Assembly: GCF_019343195.1 (NCBI RefSeq) | Contig: NZ_RPHB01000005.1 | Coordinates: 124,001 to 188,000 of the forward strand | Reading direction: 5' to 3' | Source: Arthrospiribacter ruber | Lineage (GTDB): Bacteria > Bacteroidota > Bacteroidia > Cytophagales > Cyclobacteriaceae | DNA: 64,000 bases | Part shown: piece by piece, positions 1 through 9,097 of the stretch | How the letters are laid out: every line of letters begins with the position of its first letter | How positions within the stretch are numbered: the first letter of the stretch is position 1 | The notes under the pieces: model-generated | Told to the model about the DNA's origin: nothing | Databases searched by the model: none | What the model saw: the letters and a program-made list of their open reading frames with translations, nothing else | Translations under genes and position numbers: made by a program

Positions 1-2923
1 AAAAGGTACCACTACGGGAACTGCCACAGATATGGACGGTAGGTTTACTTTAAGAGTACCTTCACCAGATGCCATATTGGTTATTTCTTTTATCGGTTAC
101 GGTCAAGTAGAAAGAAGAGTGGGAAATACAACCACATTCAATGTTGTTTTGGATCCTGATCAAGATTCTCTCTCTGAAGTAATCGTAGTAGGATATGGTA
201 CCCAGGAAAGAGCTACGGTGACAAGTGCCATTTCTTCTATCTCTTCCGAAACAATCAGAGAATTGCCTGTACCTAACCTTGCTTCGGCTATTCAGGGACG
301 TGCTCCAGGTGTGAACGTTACCAATGCAGGAGCTCCAGGAACAAATCCTGTAGTTAGGATTAGGGGTATCGGTACAGTTGGTAACAATGATCCTCTTTAT
401 GTTATCGACGGAGTACCTGCAGGTGGCCTTAATCAGATCAACACTGCCGACATTGAATCCATTGAGGTATTAAAAGATGCTTCGGCTGCTGCAATCTATG
501 GATCAAGAGCAGCAAACGGGGTAATTTTGGTAACGACAAAAAAAGGTCAAATAGGACGACCTGTGGTTACTGTTGACTCTTATGTAGGTACTCAAAGTGC
601 TTGGAGACAACTCGATCTTCTGAACACTTCCCAATACCTTGACTTCGGAAGAGACCTTCTAACAAATGGAGGTGAGCCTGTACCACAGCGATTTGACAAT
701 CTTGGTGATTTGGCAAATGTCAACACTGACTGGCAAGGTGAAATGTTCAGACCAGCTACCATTCAAGATCATAATGTAGGTATTTCCGGAGGTAACGAGT
801 CTGTTATATATAATGTATCTGTTGGATATTTTGGACAGGAAGGTATCATGAGAGGGACTGACTTCGAGAGATTTTCATTTCGAAGCAATACAGAATTCAA
901 AATAAACAAAAGAGTAAGAGTAGGCCAGACTTTGACAATAGCCTATTCCAGCAGAAATGTGGAGCCATTCACCGGTGGCAGAACACAACTGGAGCACATG
1001 GTGAAATCCGTACCTTATATACCTGTAAGAGATGAAAGTAGACTAGGAGGATTCCGCTCTCCAGATAGAGTTGATGGGTCAGATCCTGAAAACCCTGTTC
1101 TGAATGCTGAATTGAGAACCAACAGACAGCAGGAATATAAAATCCTCGGAACTGCTTACTTGGACGTGGACATCATTGATGGACTGAAGTATAAGTTTTT
1201 GGTAGGAACTGACCTTGCGCTTGGTACCAACAATGAGTACACTCCAAGATTCAGGTCTGGGGATTTCCATGAGCAACCATTTGCGGTAATCGGACAAAAC
1301 AGGTTCAGCTTCTTTTCCCCTTTGATTTCAAATCAATTGAACTACAGGAAAAAGATTGACAAGCATACCTTTGACATTTTGGGTGTAGTAGAGCAGCAGA
1401 CTTTCCTCAGTACCTCTTTGGGAGGAACAGGTCAAAACTTCCTTACCAATGAAATCCGCGAGCTACAAGGTGTGCAGAACATGACGTCTACAAGTGAAAG
1501 AATTGACTATGCCTTGATTTCCTACCTGGCCAGAGTCAACTATGATTATGATCAAAAATACTTGTTCAGTGCATCTATCAGGAGAGATGGTGGTTCTAGA
1601 TTCGGGCCAGGTACAAAATGGGGTACTTTCCCTTCCATTTCAGCAGGATGGAGAGTAAGTGAAGAAGGATTCATGCAGGGTTTGACTCAGGTCAGTGACC
1701 TGAAATTGAGAGCCAGTTATGGTGAAACAGGAAATGATCAGATTGGTAACTATGTGTATCAGGCCACGATCAACAGTAACTTCTTTTATCCATTTGGTGG
1801 ATCTACAGCTCCAGGAAGTACAATTTCAGCCTTAGCGAATGTGGACCTTAGATGGGAAACTACCATCATGAGAAATATAGGATTTGATTTGGGTCTATTC
1901 AATGATGCATTTAACCTATCATTTGAGTGGTTTGACAATACTACAGAAGGAATGATCCTAGGAGTACCGATTCCACCGTCTTTGGGTTATGATGGAGCAC
2001 CTGTAGCCAACGTGGGAACTGTGTCTAACAGAGGTATTGAGCTTGCTTTAGGTTATAGAAAATATACCGGTGACTTCCAGTTTGCAGTAGATGGAAATAT
2101 TGGATTTGTAAGAAATGAGTTGGTTTCACTAGGTACCGGTAATACCATATTCGGCCCTGACTTCCAAGGTGATCCATTGACTTTCACTGAAGAAGGAAGA
2201 CCTATTGGCTACTTCTATGGCTGGCAGGTAGATGGAATCTTCCAAAGTAATGAAGAAGCTCAATCTGCACCAAGACAAAACCTTCCAGATGCCGGCGAAT
2301 CATATAACCCTAGCATCCATACAGCAGCAGGTGACCTTCGATTTGCTGACTTGAATGGTGACGGTGAAATCAATGCCAATGACAGGACATTCCTAGGCCA
2401 TTACATGCCAGACTTTACTTATGGAGCGAATTTTTCTGCTAACTATAAGAATTTTGACTTCTCTATGTTCTGGCAAGGAGTTCATGGAAATGAAATCTTC
2501 AACCTACTTAGATTCCATACAGAAGGTATGACCAGGCTTTTCAATGCCAGTACAGTAGTAATGGATAGATGGACTCCCGAAAATACCGATACTAATGTGC
2601 CCAGAGCGGTCAATGGTGATCCAAACAGAAACGCCAGAGCCAGCTCAAGATGGATAGAGGATGGTTCTTATCTAAGATTGAAAAACCTCAGCATAGGATA
2701 TAGCATTCCTCCGGCTTTGCTAGAACAAATCAGCAATGGATCAATTTCAAGAGTAAGGGTATACCTTTCAGGACAAAATCTGTTGACGTTTACCAATTAT
2801 TCAGGCTTTGATCCAGAAATAGCAGCCCGTACAGGTATCAACACCACATTAGGTCAAGGTATTGATTTTGGACAATTCCCAGCAGCAAGAACAATCATGG
2901 GCGGAGTACAGCTTTCATTTTAA
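1..2923 (+). CDS. SusC/RagA-family TonB-dependent outer membrane receptor (5' end outside the window)
   Basis: TonB-dependent outer membrane channel that with its SusD partner imports oligomeric nutrients. The reading frame is already open at base 2 and encodes the end of a carboxypeptidase-regulatory-like domain (GTTTGTATDMDG, then SFIGY), so the ATG at 32 is internal and the real start lies upstream. Next come a TonB-box-like EVIVVGYGT (about 175-205), the plug with RIRGIGTVGNNDPLYVIDG and YGSRAANGVILVTTKKG (about 355-545), then a long beta-barrel ending in the aromatic C-terminus QLSF. The susD gene starts 24 bases downstream. The substrate is unknown because no glycosidase or protease gene is nearby. 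Confidence 0.95.
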   Translation, partial: KGTTTGTATDMDGRFTLRVPSPDAILVISFIGYGQVERRVGNTTTFNVVLDPDQDSLSEVIVVGYGTQERATVTSAISSISSETIRELPVPNLASAIQGRAPGVNVTNAGAPGTNPVVRIRGIGTVGNNDPLYVIDGVPAGGLNQINTADIESIEVLKDASAAAIYGSRAANGVILVTTKKGQIGRPVVTVDSYVGTQSAWRQLDLLNTSQYLDFGRDLLTNGGEPVPQRFDNLGDLANVNTDWQGEMFRPATIQDHNVGISGGNESVIYNVSVGYFGQEGIMRGTDFERFSFRSNTEFKINKRVRVGQTLTIAYSSRNVEPFTGGRTQLEHMVKSVPYIPVRDESRLGGFRSPDRVDGSDPENPVLNAELRTNRQQEYKILGTAYLDVDIIDGLKYKFLVGTDLALGTNNEYTPRFRSGDFHEQPFAVIGQNRFSFFSPLISNQLNYRKKIDKHTFDILGVVEQQTFLSTSLGGTGQNFLTNEIRELQGVQNMTSTSERIDYALISYLARVNYDYDQKYLFSASIRRDGGSRFGPGTKWGTFPSISAGWRVSEEGFMQGLTQVSDLKLRASYGETGNDQIGNYVYQATINSNFFYPFGGSTAPGSTISALANVDLRWETTIMRNIGFDLGLFNDAFNLSFEWFDNTTEGMILGVPIPPSLGYDGAPVANVGTVSNRGIELALGYRKYTGDFQFAVDGNIGFVRNELVSLGTGNTIFGPDFQGDPLTFTEEGRPIGYFYGWQVDGIFQSNEEAQSAPRQNLPDAGESYNPSIHTAAGDLRFADLNGDGEINANDRTFLGHYMPDFTYGANFSANYKNFDFSMFWQGVHGNEIFNLLRFHTEGMTRLFNASTVVMDRWTPENTDTNVPRAVNGDPNRNARASSRWIEDGSYLRLKNLSIGYSIPPALLEQISNGSISRVRVYLSGQNLLTFTNYSGFDPEIAARTGINTTLGQGIDFGQFPAARTIMGGVQLSF

Positions 2924-2947
2924 CCCAAAAATTAAAAGAACATAAAA

Positions 2948-4471
2948 ATGAAAATCAGATTATTTATTACAGCATGTTTGCTTTTGATTGGGGTTGTTTC
3001 CTGTGATGAGGAGAAACTAAACCCGGTCAACCCAAACCAGTTATCGGTAGAAACATTCTTTGTTTCGGGACCCCAGCTTGAGGCTGGTATCAACGCAGCA
3101 TATTCAGCCCTTCAGGGACTTGACTTATATATCAGGGAGTATTTCTTTCTTCATGACATGCTTTCAGACGATACTGAGTCAGGCGGGGGGCAGTTGGAAG
3201 CACATAGAAATCAGATACTTCAAGGTGCCATTGACCCGTCTAACCCATTGATCATTTCTAATTGGAGAGGTTGGTACAGGGTCATTCACCGTGCCAACAT
3301 CGTTCTGGACAATGCAGAAAATGCCACAGAGGAAATCACAGAGGATTTAAGAAACCGGATTATCGGTGAAGCCTACTTCCTTCGTGGATGGGGATACTAT
3401 GAACTGGGATCCCTTTGGGGAGGAGTTCCATTGATGACTACTATGGCTACTTCCACTGAAAGTGCAACTCCAAGGTCTACAGAAGAAGAAACTTTTCAGC
3501 AGGCGATCAGCGATTTGACTATGGCTGCCGAAATGTTGCCTCCAAAGAGTGCCTACGGAAGCTCCGACTTAGGTAGGGCTACCAATGCAGCGGCACAGGC
3601 CATGTTGGCTAAAGTACATCTTTTCAGAGGAGATTTTGCAGCAGCAAGACCGCTTTTGCAAGCTATCATCGGTTCAGGTGAGTATGACCTTACAGCTAGG
3701 TATTTGGATAATTTTGAAGAGGAAAATGAGCATAACATCGAATCCATCCATGAAGTGATCATGACAAGGGACTTTGGTGATGCCAATGTCTGGGACGGTG
3801 ACGGATCCGGTATATCATTCTCCACTTTCCGTGGACAGGAATATAGCCCAACAGCATGGAGAAACCTTGTTCCTAGTATGTCTTTGGTAAATGCTTTTGA
3901 AAAAGAAGAAAATGGAGCGGAAAAAGACGATCCAAGATTTTCCTATAACTTCTACCAAGTTGGAGATACTTACAACAATGGCAATAGCGTATTGACTCCT
4001 GATGGGGTTCAAGGTGACAACACCAGACCAAGTTGGAGAAAATACACCATGATATATAAGCAAAGTGCTGAAAACATGGCTTCAGGTATCAATTTCAGAG
4101 TAATCAGATATGCAGATGTATTATTGATGATGGCTGAAGTAGAAAATGAACTGGGCAATACTGCCGGTGCTTTGGAATATCTCAATGCTACGAGGCAAAG
4201 AGCTGATGTCAACATGCCCCTCTACCCTACTGCCCAGTACCCTACAGGTACCCAAGAGCAGATGAGAAGAGCTATTCAGCATGAAAGACAAGTAGAGTTT
4301 CCCGGTGAGCAGATCAGAAACAGGGATATCAGAAGATGGAGAAGGCTTAACCTATTGGATGGTGAGCCTGTTCCTAACTTCAGGTCTCATCATGACTTGC
4401 TTCCTTTGCCTTTTGCAGAAATCGATAACAATCCTTCCCTGGGTAACGAAGATCAAAACCCAGGTTATTAA
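2948..4471 (+). CDS. SusD/RagB-family nutrient-binding outer membrane lipoprotein
   Basis: Surface lipoprotein that caps the SusC channel and captures substrate. The 507-residue product has a signal peptide with lipobox VVSC (Cys19), SusD-like N-terminal segments (NAAYSALQGL, WRGWYRVIHRAN, GEAYFLRGWGYY) and the C-terminal RagB/SusD part with RYADVLLMMAEVENEL and HERQVEFPGEQIRNRDIRRW. It ends in QNPGY, as many SusD proteins do. It follows the susC by 24 bases and is surely cotranscribed. A strong inverted repeat begins 29 bases after its stop. Family assignment is firm; the ligand cannot be told. Confidence 0.95.
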   Translation: MKIRLFITACLLLIGVVSCDEEKLNPVNPNQLSVETFFVSGPQLEAGINAAYSALQGLDLYIREYFFLHDMLSDDTESGGGQLEAHRNQILQGAIDPSNPLIISNWRGWYRVIHRANIVLDNAENATEEITEDLRNRIIGEAYFLRGWGYYELGSLWGGVPLMTTMATSTESATPRSTEEETFQQAISDLTMAAEMLPPKSAYGSSDLGRATNAAAQAMLAKVHLFRGDFAAARPLLQAIIGSGEYDLTARYLDNFEEENEHNIESIHEVIMTRDFGDANVWDGDGSGISFSTFRGQEYSPTAWRNLVPSMSLVNAFEKEENGAEKDDPRFSYNFYQVGDTYNNGNSVLTPDGVQGDNTRPSWRKYTMIYKQSAENMASGINFRVIRYADVLLMMAEVENELGNTAGALEYLNATRQRADVNMPLYPTAQYPTGTQEQMRRAIQHERQVEFPGEQIRNRDIRRWRRLNLLDGEPVPNFRSHHDLLPLPFAEIDNNPSLGNEDQNPGY

Positions 4472-4500
4472 ACCTATTACAACTCATACCTATTAAACCT

Positions 4501-4559
4501 AAGGTTCAGTGAATTATAAGGACGCTACATGGCCTTTGCATTCACTGAACCTTTCTTTT
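4501..4559 (+). terminator. Inverted repeat, likely terminator of the susCD unit
   Basis: Two perfect 14-base arms (AAGGTTCAGTGAAT at 4501-4514 and its complement at 4540-4553) are separated by 25 bases and followed by TCTTTTA. The position, just after susD and before the next gene, suits a terminator or an mRNA-stabilising stem. The long loop is unusual for an intrinsic terminator. Confidence 0.55.
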
Positions 4560-4651
4560 ACAACTAGATCCTCATACTATTCCTGAATTTTTTTAATTTA
4601 AGAACTCAATAAAATTGATATTTGGATAAAAGCCCTGTCCAATTCAACATT

Positions 4652-7600
4652 ATGAAGAACAGCTCTCAATTACTTCGACCGAAAATTTTCCATTTAGGAA
4701 ATGGTTTCTTTTATACTCCCTATCTAACCTTGATCTTGGCTTTTTCATTCTTTGTTGCTTGTTCCAATAAAGAAAACCCGGATCAACTCTTTCAACTGCT
4801 TTCGCCCAATCAGACAGGATTGAACTTTAAAAATGAAATTCAAATAGATGAAGATTTCAATATCCTTGATTTTGATTACATATACAATGGTGGCGGAGTG
4901 GCTGTTGGTGACTTCAACAACGATGGCTTACCAGATATTTTTTTTGCAGGCAATCAGGTTTCTTCCAAGCTTTATCTGAATGATGGCAACATGAAATTCA
5001 GAGATATCAGTAAGGCCTCTAATATCAGCACCAAAAGCTGGGCTGAAGGTGCCACTTTGATTGATATCAACAATGATGGCTTATTGGACATTTATGTCAG
5101 TGTGTCCAATAGAGATGAAAGCAACCCAGACCCGAATCTACTCTTTGTCAACCAAGGGATCAATGAAGACGGCATACCGGTTTTTGAAGAAATGGCAGCA
5201 GCGTATGGGATTGATGACAGAGGATACAATACCCAAGCCGCTTTTTTTGATTATGACAAAGACGGTTTTCTAGACCTATACATACTTTCCAATGCTTTGG
5301 AAGCATTCCAAAGAAATACTTCAAGGCCAAGAGAGATGACCGGAAGAGGTAAAAGCAATGACAAACTGTATAAAAACAATGGTGATGGCACATTTACAGA
5401 AGTTACCAAAGAAGCTGGGATATTGATAGAGGGTTATGGATTGGGTTTGGCTATCAGTGACATCAATCAAGACGGTTATCCTGACATTTATGTGGCCAAT
5501 GATTTTATTACCAATGATATCCTTTACATCAATAATGGGGATGGAACTTTTACAAATAAAATTGATGAAATGCTCAAACATCAGAGCTTTAATGCCATGG
5601 GTGTGGACATTGCAGATTACAACAATGATGGCTTGGTCGATATTATGGTTTTGGACATGCTTCCTCCTGACAACTACAGGCAAAAAACCATGTTTGCTCC
5701 TACTGAAAATTATGACCTTTACATGAGTAACCTTTCCAAAGGTTATGAACCTCAATACGTCAAAAATACCCTACAACTTAACAGAGGAAATGGCAAGTTC
5801 AGTGAAATTGCTCACCTCGCTGGTGTGGCCCAGACAGACTGGAGTTGGGCTCCCCTATTTTTCGATATGGACAATGATGGTCAAAAAGACCTATTTATTA
5901 GCAATGGATATGGAAAGGATATTACCGATCTGGATCACATCAATTTTACCCAAAGTTTTGGACCATTTACCAGTCCAGAGGAAAGAAGGGCCATGCTATT
6001 GGATGCGCTTTCAAATCTAGATGAAGTGAGCCTGCCAAACTATGTTTTCAGAAACAAAGGAAACTTACTTTTTGAGGATAAAAGCAAGGAATGGGGCATG
6101 CTCCATGCTTCTATATCTAATGGGGCAGCATTTGCTGATTTTGACAATGACGGAGATCTGGATCTGGTCATTAATAACTTCAATGATGAAGCTTACCTCT
6201 ACCATAATAAAACCAGAGAAAAACAGCCAGGTGAGGCTGCCTATTTAAAAATCCGTTTGGAAGGTCAGGAAAATAATAGGATGGGATTAGGAACTTTTCT
6301 CGAATTAAGTTATGAAAGCAAGGGTAAAGAAATCAGGCAGTTTTATGAACATTATCCCACCAGAGGCTACAAGTCATTTGTAGAACCAATGGCGTTTTTT
6401 GGCCTTGGAAAAGATCCGGTCAACACCAAACTAAAGGTGACATGGCCAGACGGAAAAGTCCAACAATTGGACAAGCTTCCCCAAGATACTGTTTTGACAA
6501 TTGCTTATTCCGAGTCCTATGAAAATCCTCGTGAAGAAAATGAAAAGATGGAACCGGAATTTTTAGAGGTTAGTGAAGAAATAGGCTTGATCCACAGCCA
6601 TCAACATAGGACCTTCAATGATTTTAACAGGCAGGTACTTCTTCCTCACAAACATTCAGAAAACGGTCCTGGCATGGCTGTAGGAGATGTCACCGGCAAC
6701 GGTTTAGATGACCTTTTTGTAGGAGGTTCTGCAGGTTTTCCTAGGGTCTTGTTTCTGCAAAATGCAGGCGGTAACTTTCAGAAAAAGGAATTATTTGAGG
6801 AAGAACAAGCGGATGACATGGGCTGTCTGCTTATAGACCTGGATGGTGATGGCGATTTAGACCTGTATGTAGTAAGCGGAGGCAGCAGATACGTCTTAGG
6901 ACATGAAGCCTATCAGGATAGGGTATATTGGAATGATGGAAAGGGTAACTTCAAAAAAGCTGAAGGTGTCCTTCCGGAAATGAGAAACAGCGGATCTGTT
7001 GTTACTGCTGCTGATATTGATGGAGATGGGCAGATGGAGTTGTTCGTTGGAGGAAGAATCAGTCCAGGGAGATATCCGGAAACACCTGAATCCTATCTGC
7101 TTAAATTCAATGGAGAAAAGTTTGAAGATATCAGTGGAGATTTTTTGCCAGACCAAGGTAAGTTAGGTATGGTGACTTCTGCCTTATGGACGGATTTTGA
7201 TAATGACGGGCTTGTGGACCTGATCGTCTTGGGAGAATGGATGCCTGTCACTTTCTTAAAACAAATGAGGTCAAATAATAAAATCAAATTTTCAAAAGTC
7301 AATAAGGAACTTGGACCTAAGTTTTCAAACGGTTGGTGGAACAGCATAGTGCAAGTGGGGCAACAAGAATATATTCTTGGCAATCTTGGAAGAAACAACA
7401 GGTGGAATGTAAATAAAAACACCCCAATGAAAATGTTTGCGGCCGATTTTGATGGAAATGGAAGCATTGATCCCATCATTTTCTCCCATCAGTTGGACGG
7501 GCACTACCCCATCGCCAGCAGAAATATGCTGGTGGCACAGGTCCCGAGATGGAAAAACAGGTTTTTGAAATTTTCCGGCTATGCCAATACCCAGTTAGAT

Positions 7601-8221
7601 GATTTTTTTAATACAGATCTTCCTGAAGATACCACACAGGACACTGCTTATATTCATGACAATGTCTATATGTATCTGGGTACGGAAGGGAAATTCGAGT
7701 TAGAGCCACTTCCAGTAGTAGCACAATTTGCTCCTATTTATGGAGTCCATTTTGACAATTTCACAGGCAAGGCAATGGGCATAGGAAACTTTTATGGAAA
7801 TGAAACTGTGACAGGTCGCTATGATGCTTCGTATGGTACTCTTTTGGAGAAAAATGGTAAAGGAAGTTGGACCACCAATCATTTGGCCGGTTCTGGCTTC
7901 CTAGTGGAAGGTGAAGGCAGAAGCCTAGTGGAGTTGCAGAGAGCTGAGGGAGCAGCATTATTCGTGGCTGCTCAACATAGAGGGAAACTAAAATCATTCC
8001 TACGATCAAAACCTCTTGAAACCTTAGGATATGTTGTTTTGGAACAAGATGATTTTATTATTTGCTTTGGCCAAGGGCAAGAACAACCTACCTGTTTTGA
8101 AATGCCATATGGGAGTGGATATTTATCACAGTCTACAAGAAAAGTACAAATCCCTTCAAACTGCACTTCAGTTACTATCAAAAAGTATTCTGGAGAAGAA
8201 AGGCAAATAGCATTTGAATGA
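4652..8221 (+). CDS. FG-GAP/VCBS repeat lipoprotein with ASPIC/UnbV domain (CRTAC1-like)
   Basis: Large secreted protein of about 1189 residues, probably an integrin-alpha-like beta-propeller. The frame also opens at a TTG at 4622, but the ATG at 4652 places a normal signal peptide and lipobox-like VACS at the front, so I prefer it. At least twelve calcium-loop motifs of the form DxNxDGxxD are visible (DFNNDGLPD, DINNDGLLD, DYDKDGFLD, DFDNDGDLD, DLDGDGDLD and others). In the middle sits an ASPIC/UnbV segment (NRMGLGTFLEL to VTWPDGKVQQL). It follows a susCD pair, a common arrangement in Bacteroidota, which suggests a surface role linked to that uptake system. Its biochemical function is not known. 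Confidence 0.88.
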   Translation: MKNSSQLLRPKIFHLGNGFFYTPYLTLILAFSFFVACSNKENPDQLFQLLSPNQTGLNFKNEIQIDEDFNILDFDYIYNGGGVAVGDFNNDGLPDIFFAGNQVSSKLYLNDGNMKFRDISKASNISTKSWAEGATLIDINNDGLLDIYVSVSNRDESNPDPNLLFVNQGINEDGIPVFEEMAAAYGIDDRGYNTQAAFFDYDKDGFLDLYILSNALEAFQRNTSRPREMTGRGKSNDKLYKNNGDGTFTEVTKEAGILIEGYGLGLAISDINQDGYPDIYVANDFITNDILYINNGDGTFTNKIDEMLKHQSFNAMGVDIADYNNDGLVDIMVLDMLPPDNYRQKTMFAPTENYDLYMSNLSKGYEPQYVKNTLQLNRGNGKFSEIAHLAGVAQTDWSWAPLFFDMDNDGQKDLFISNGYGKDITDLDHINFTQSFGPFTSPEERRAMLLDALSNLDEVSLPNYVFRNKGNLLFEDKSKEWGMLHASISNGAAFADFDNDGDLDLVINNFNDEAYLYHNKTREKQPGEAAYLKIRLEGQENNRMGLGTFLELSYESKGKEIRQFYEHYPTRGYKSFVEPMAFFGLGKDPVNTKLKVTWPDGKVQQLDKLPQDTVLTIAYSESYENPREENEKMEPEFLEVSEEIGLIHSHQHRTFNDFNRQVLLPHKHSENGPGMAVGDVTGNGLDDLFVGGSAGFPRVLFLQNAGGNFQKKELFEEEQADDMGCLLIDLDGDGDLDLYVVSGGSRYVLGHEAYQDRVYWNDGKGNFKKAEGVLPEMRNSGSVVTAADIDGDGQMELFVGGRISPGRYPETPESYLLKFNGEKFEDISGDFLPDQGKLGMVTSALWTDFDNDGLVDLIVLGEWMPVTFLKQMRSNNKIKFSKVNKELGPKFSNGWWNSIVQVGQQEYILGNLGRNNRWNVNKNTPMKMFAADFDGNGSIDPIIFSHQLDGHYPIASRNMLVAQVPRWKNRFLKFSGYANTQLDDFFNTDLPEDTTQDTAYIHDNVYMYLGTEGKFELEPLPVVAQFAPIYGVHFDNFTGKAMGIGNFYGNETVTGRYDASYGTLLEKNGKGSWTTNHLAGSGFLVEGEGRSLVELQRAEGAALFVAAQHRGKLKSFLRSKPLETLGYVVLEQDDFIICFGQGQEQPTCFEMPYGSGYLSQSTRKVQIPSNCTSVTIKKYSGEERQIAFE

Positions 8222-8229
8222 TAATAAAG

Positions 8230-8394
8230 CTATTCTCCTCTTGACTTCGAGAGTCGTAAGTCCCATTTCATAATAGGTATATGACAATTAAGCAGATACT
8301 CATAAAAGAAAATAAAAGACTCCTTCCAGTCAACTTTTGTTTCCTTTTGCAGTTCATTCTTTACTTCCTGATTGTTAAAATTGTCATTCCAAAT
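8230..8394 (-). pseudogene. Possible gene remnant, 54 codons without a start
   Basis: Read on the minus strand, 54 codons run from a stop-bounded ATT at 8394 to a TAG at 8230. The translation has protein-like composition (IWNDNFNNQEVKNELQKE, then VDWKESFIFFYEYLL) but no plausible start codon until near its end. I do not recognise a family. It could be the 3' end of a decayed gene or chance. The rest of the 255-base gap between the neighbouring genes shows nothing else. Confidence 0.2.
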
Positions 8395-8476
8395 TTATAA
8401 TGATTACGGTCATTTAATTGCTTTACTTTTTATGAAGTTTGAATCTAGGTGTTCCAGTGTCAAAGTCAGGAGGGTT

Positions 8477-8893
8477 TTAGTCCCCCAACTCTTCTACCCT
8501 TTCCATAATAACATACTGCATTCCAGACTTCTCAAAAGTCTGGTCAGTGGGTTTGAAACCGAAATTTTCATAAAACTCTACCCTTTTCATACGGGCATTG
8601 CACCAAACCTTTTTGATATTCAATTGCTGCAAAAAGCCGATCATATACACCAGTAGCTTGCTGCCATAGCCTTTTCTGCGGAATTCTGGCAATGTTCCGA
8701 ATTTTCTAAATTGGGCACTATCCTTATTTGGAAAAACGGACACGACTGAAATAAGCTTTCTTTCTACAAAAAGTCCTAAATGATGGGCATTTTGGTCATC
8801 TGGAACCCGGACAAAATCCAATGGTCGATCTGGCCACATGGCCTGTTGTCTTATTGGTAAGGCTTCTTCTAAGGATATTTCTTTGATTATCAT
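8477..8893 (-). CDS. GNAT-family N-acetyltransferase
   Basis: Single-domain acetyl-CoA-dependent acetyltransferase of 138 residues, the normal length for the family. The acetyl-CoA-binding motif A is visible as FGTLPEFRRKGYGSKLLVYMI (the RRKGYG pyrophosphate loop). The region after it (NIKKVWCNAR, FYENFGFKPT) is the usual motif B with the conserved YxxxGF turn. The acceptor substrate cannot be predicted. It is transcribed alone, away from the preceding FG-GAP gene. Confidence 0.85.
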   Translation of the reverse strand: MIIKEISLEEALPIRQQAMWPDRPLDFVRVPDDQNAHHLGLFVERKLISVVSVFPNKDSAQFRKFGTLPEFRRKGYGSKLLVYMIGFLQQLNIKKVWCNARMKRVEFYENFGFKPTDQTFEKSGMQYVIMERVEELGD

Positions 8894-9057
8894 GGGAATG
8901 CTGTTGGCAGGAATTATGATCGTATCTATGAAAGCAATCTAAGAACCCGTTCTATTGCGCAATTGAATTTGATACACTATCATATTTATCAACAGGTTCT
9001 TAACCGAAAAAGATTCAATAAATTAAAAAATTGACTTTAAAAAAGTCCTGATATTGA

Positions 9058-9089
9058 AAAAAAGGGTGAAGAAATCTCCACCCTTTTTT
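9058..9089 (-). terminator. Intrinsic terminator downstream of the second susD
   Basis: A hairpin with arms AAAAAAGGGTG and CACCCTTTTTT and a short loop lies 9 bases past the stop of the minus-strand susD gene. The T-run lies on the outgoing side for both directions. It most likely ends the susCD transcript. Confidence 0.7.
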
Positions 9090-9097
9090 AGCTTTTA

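Noticed and set aside
5321-5755. 144-residue open frame on the minus strand inside the FG-GAP gene
   Set aside because: It is antisense to strongly coding sequence with repeated Asp/Asn-Gly motifs and has unnatural composition; a shadow frame.
8940-9001. Inverted words TAAGAACC ... GGTTCTTA
   Set aside because: Eight-base arms over 60 bases apart in AT-rich DNA, with no T-run or gene context; too weak to call.
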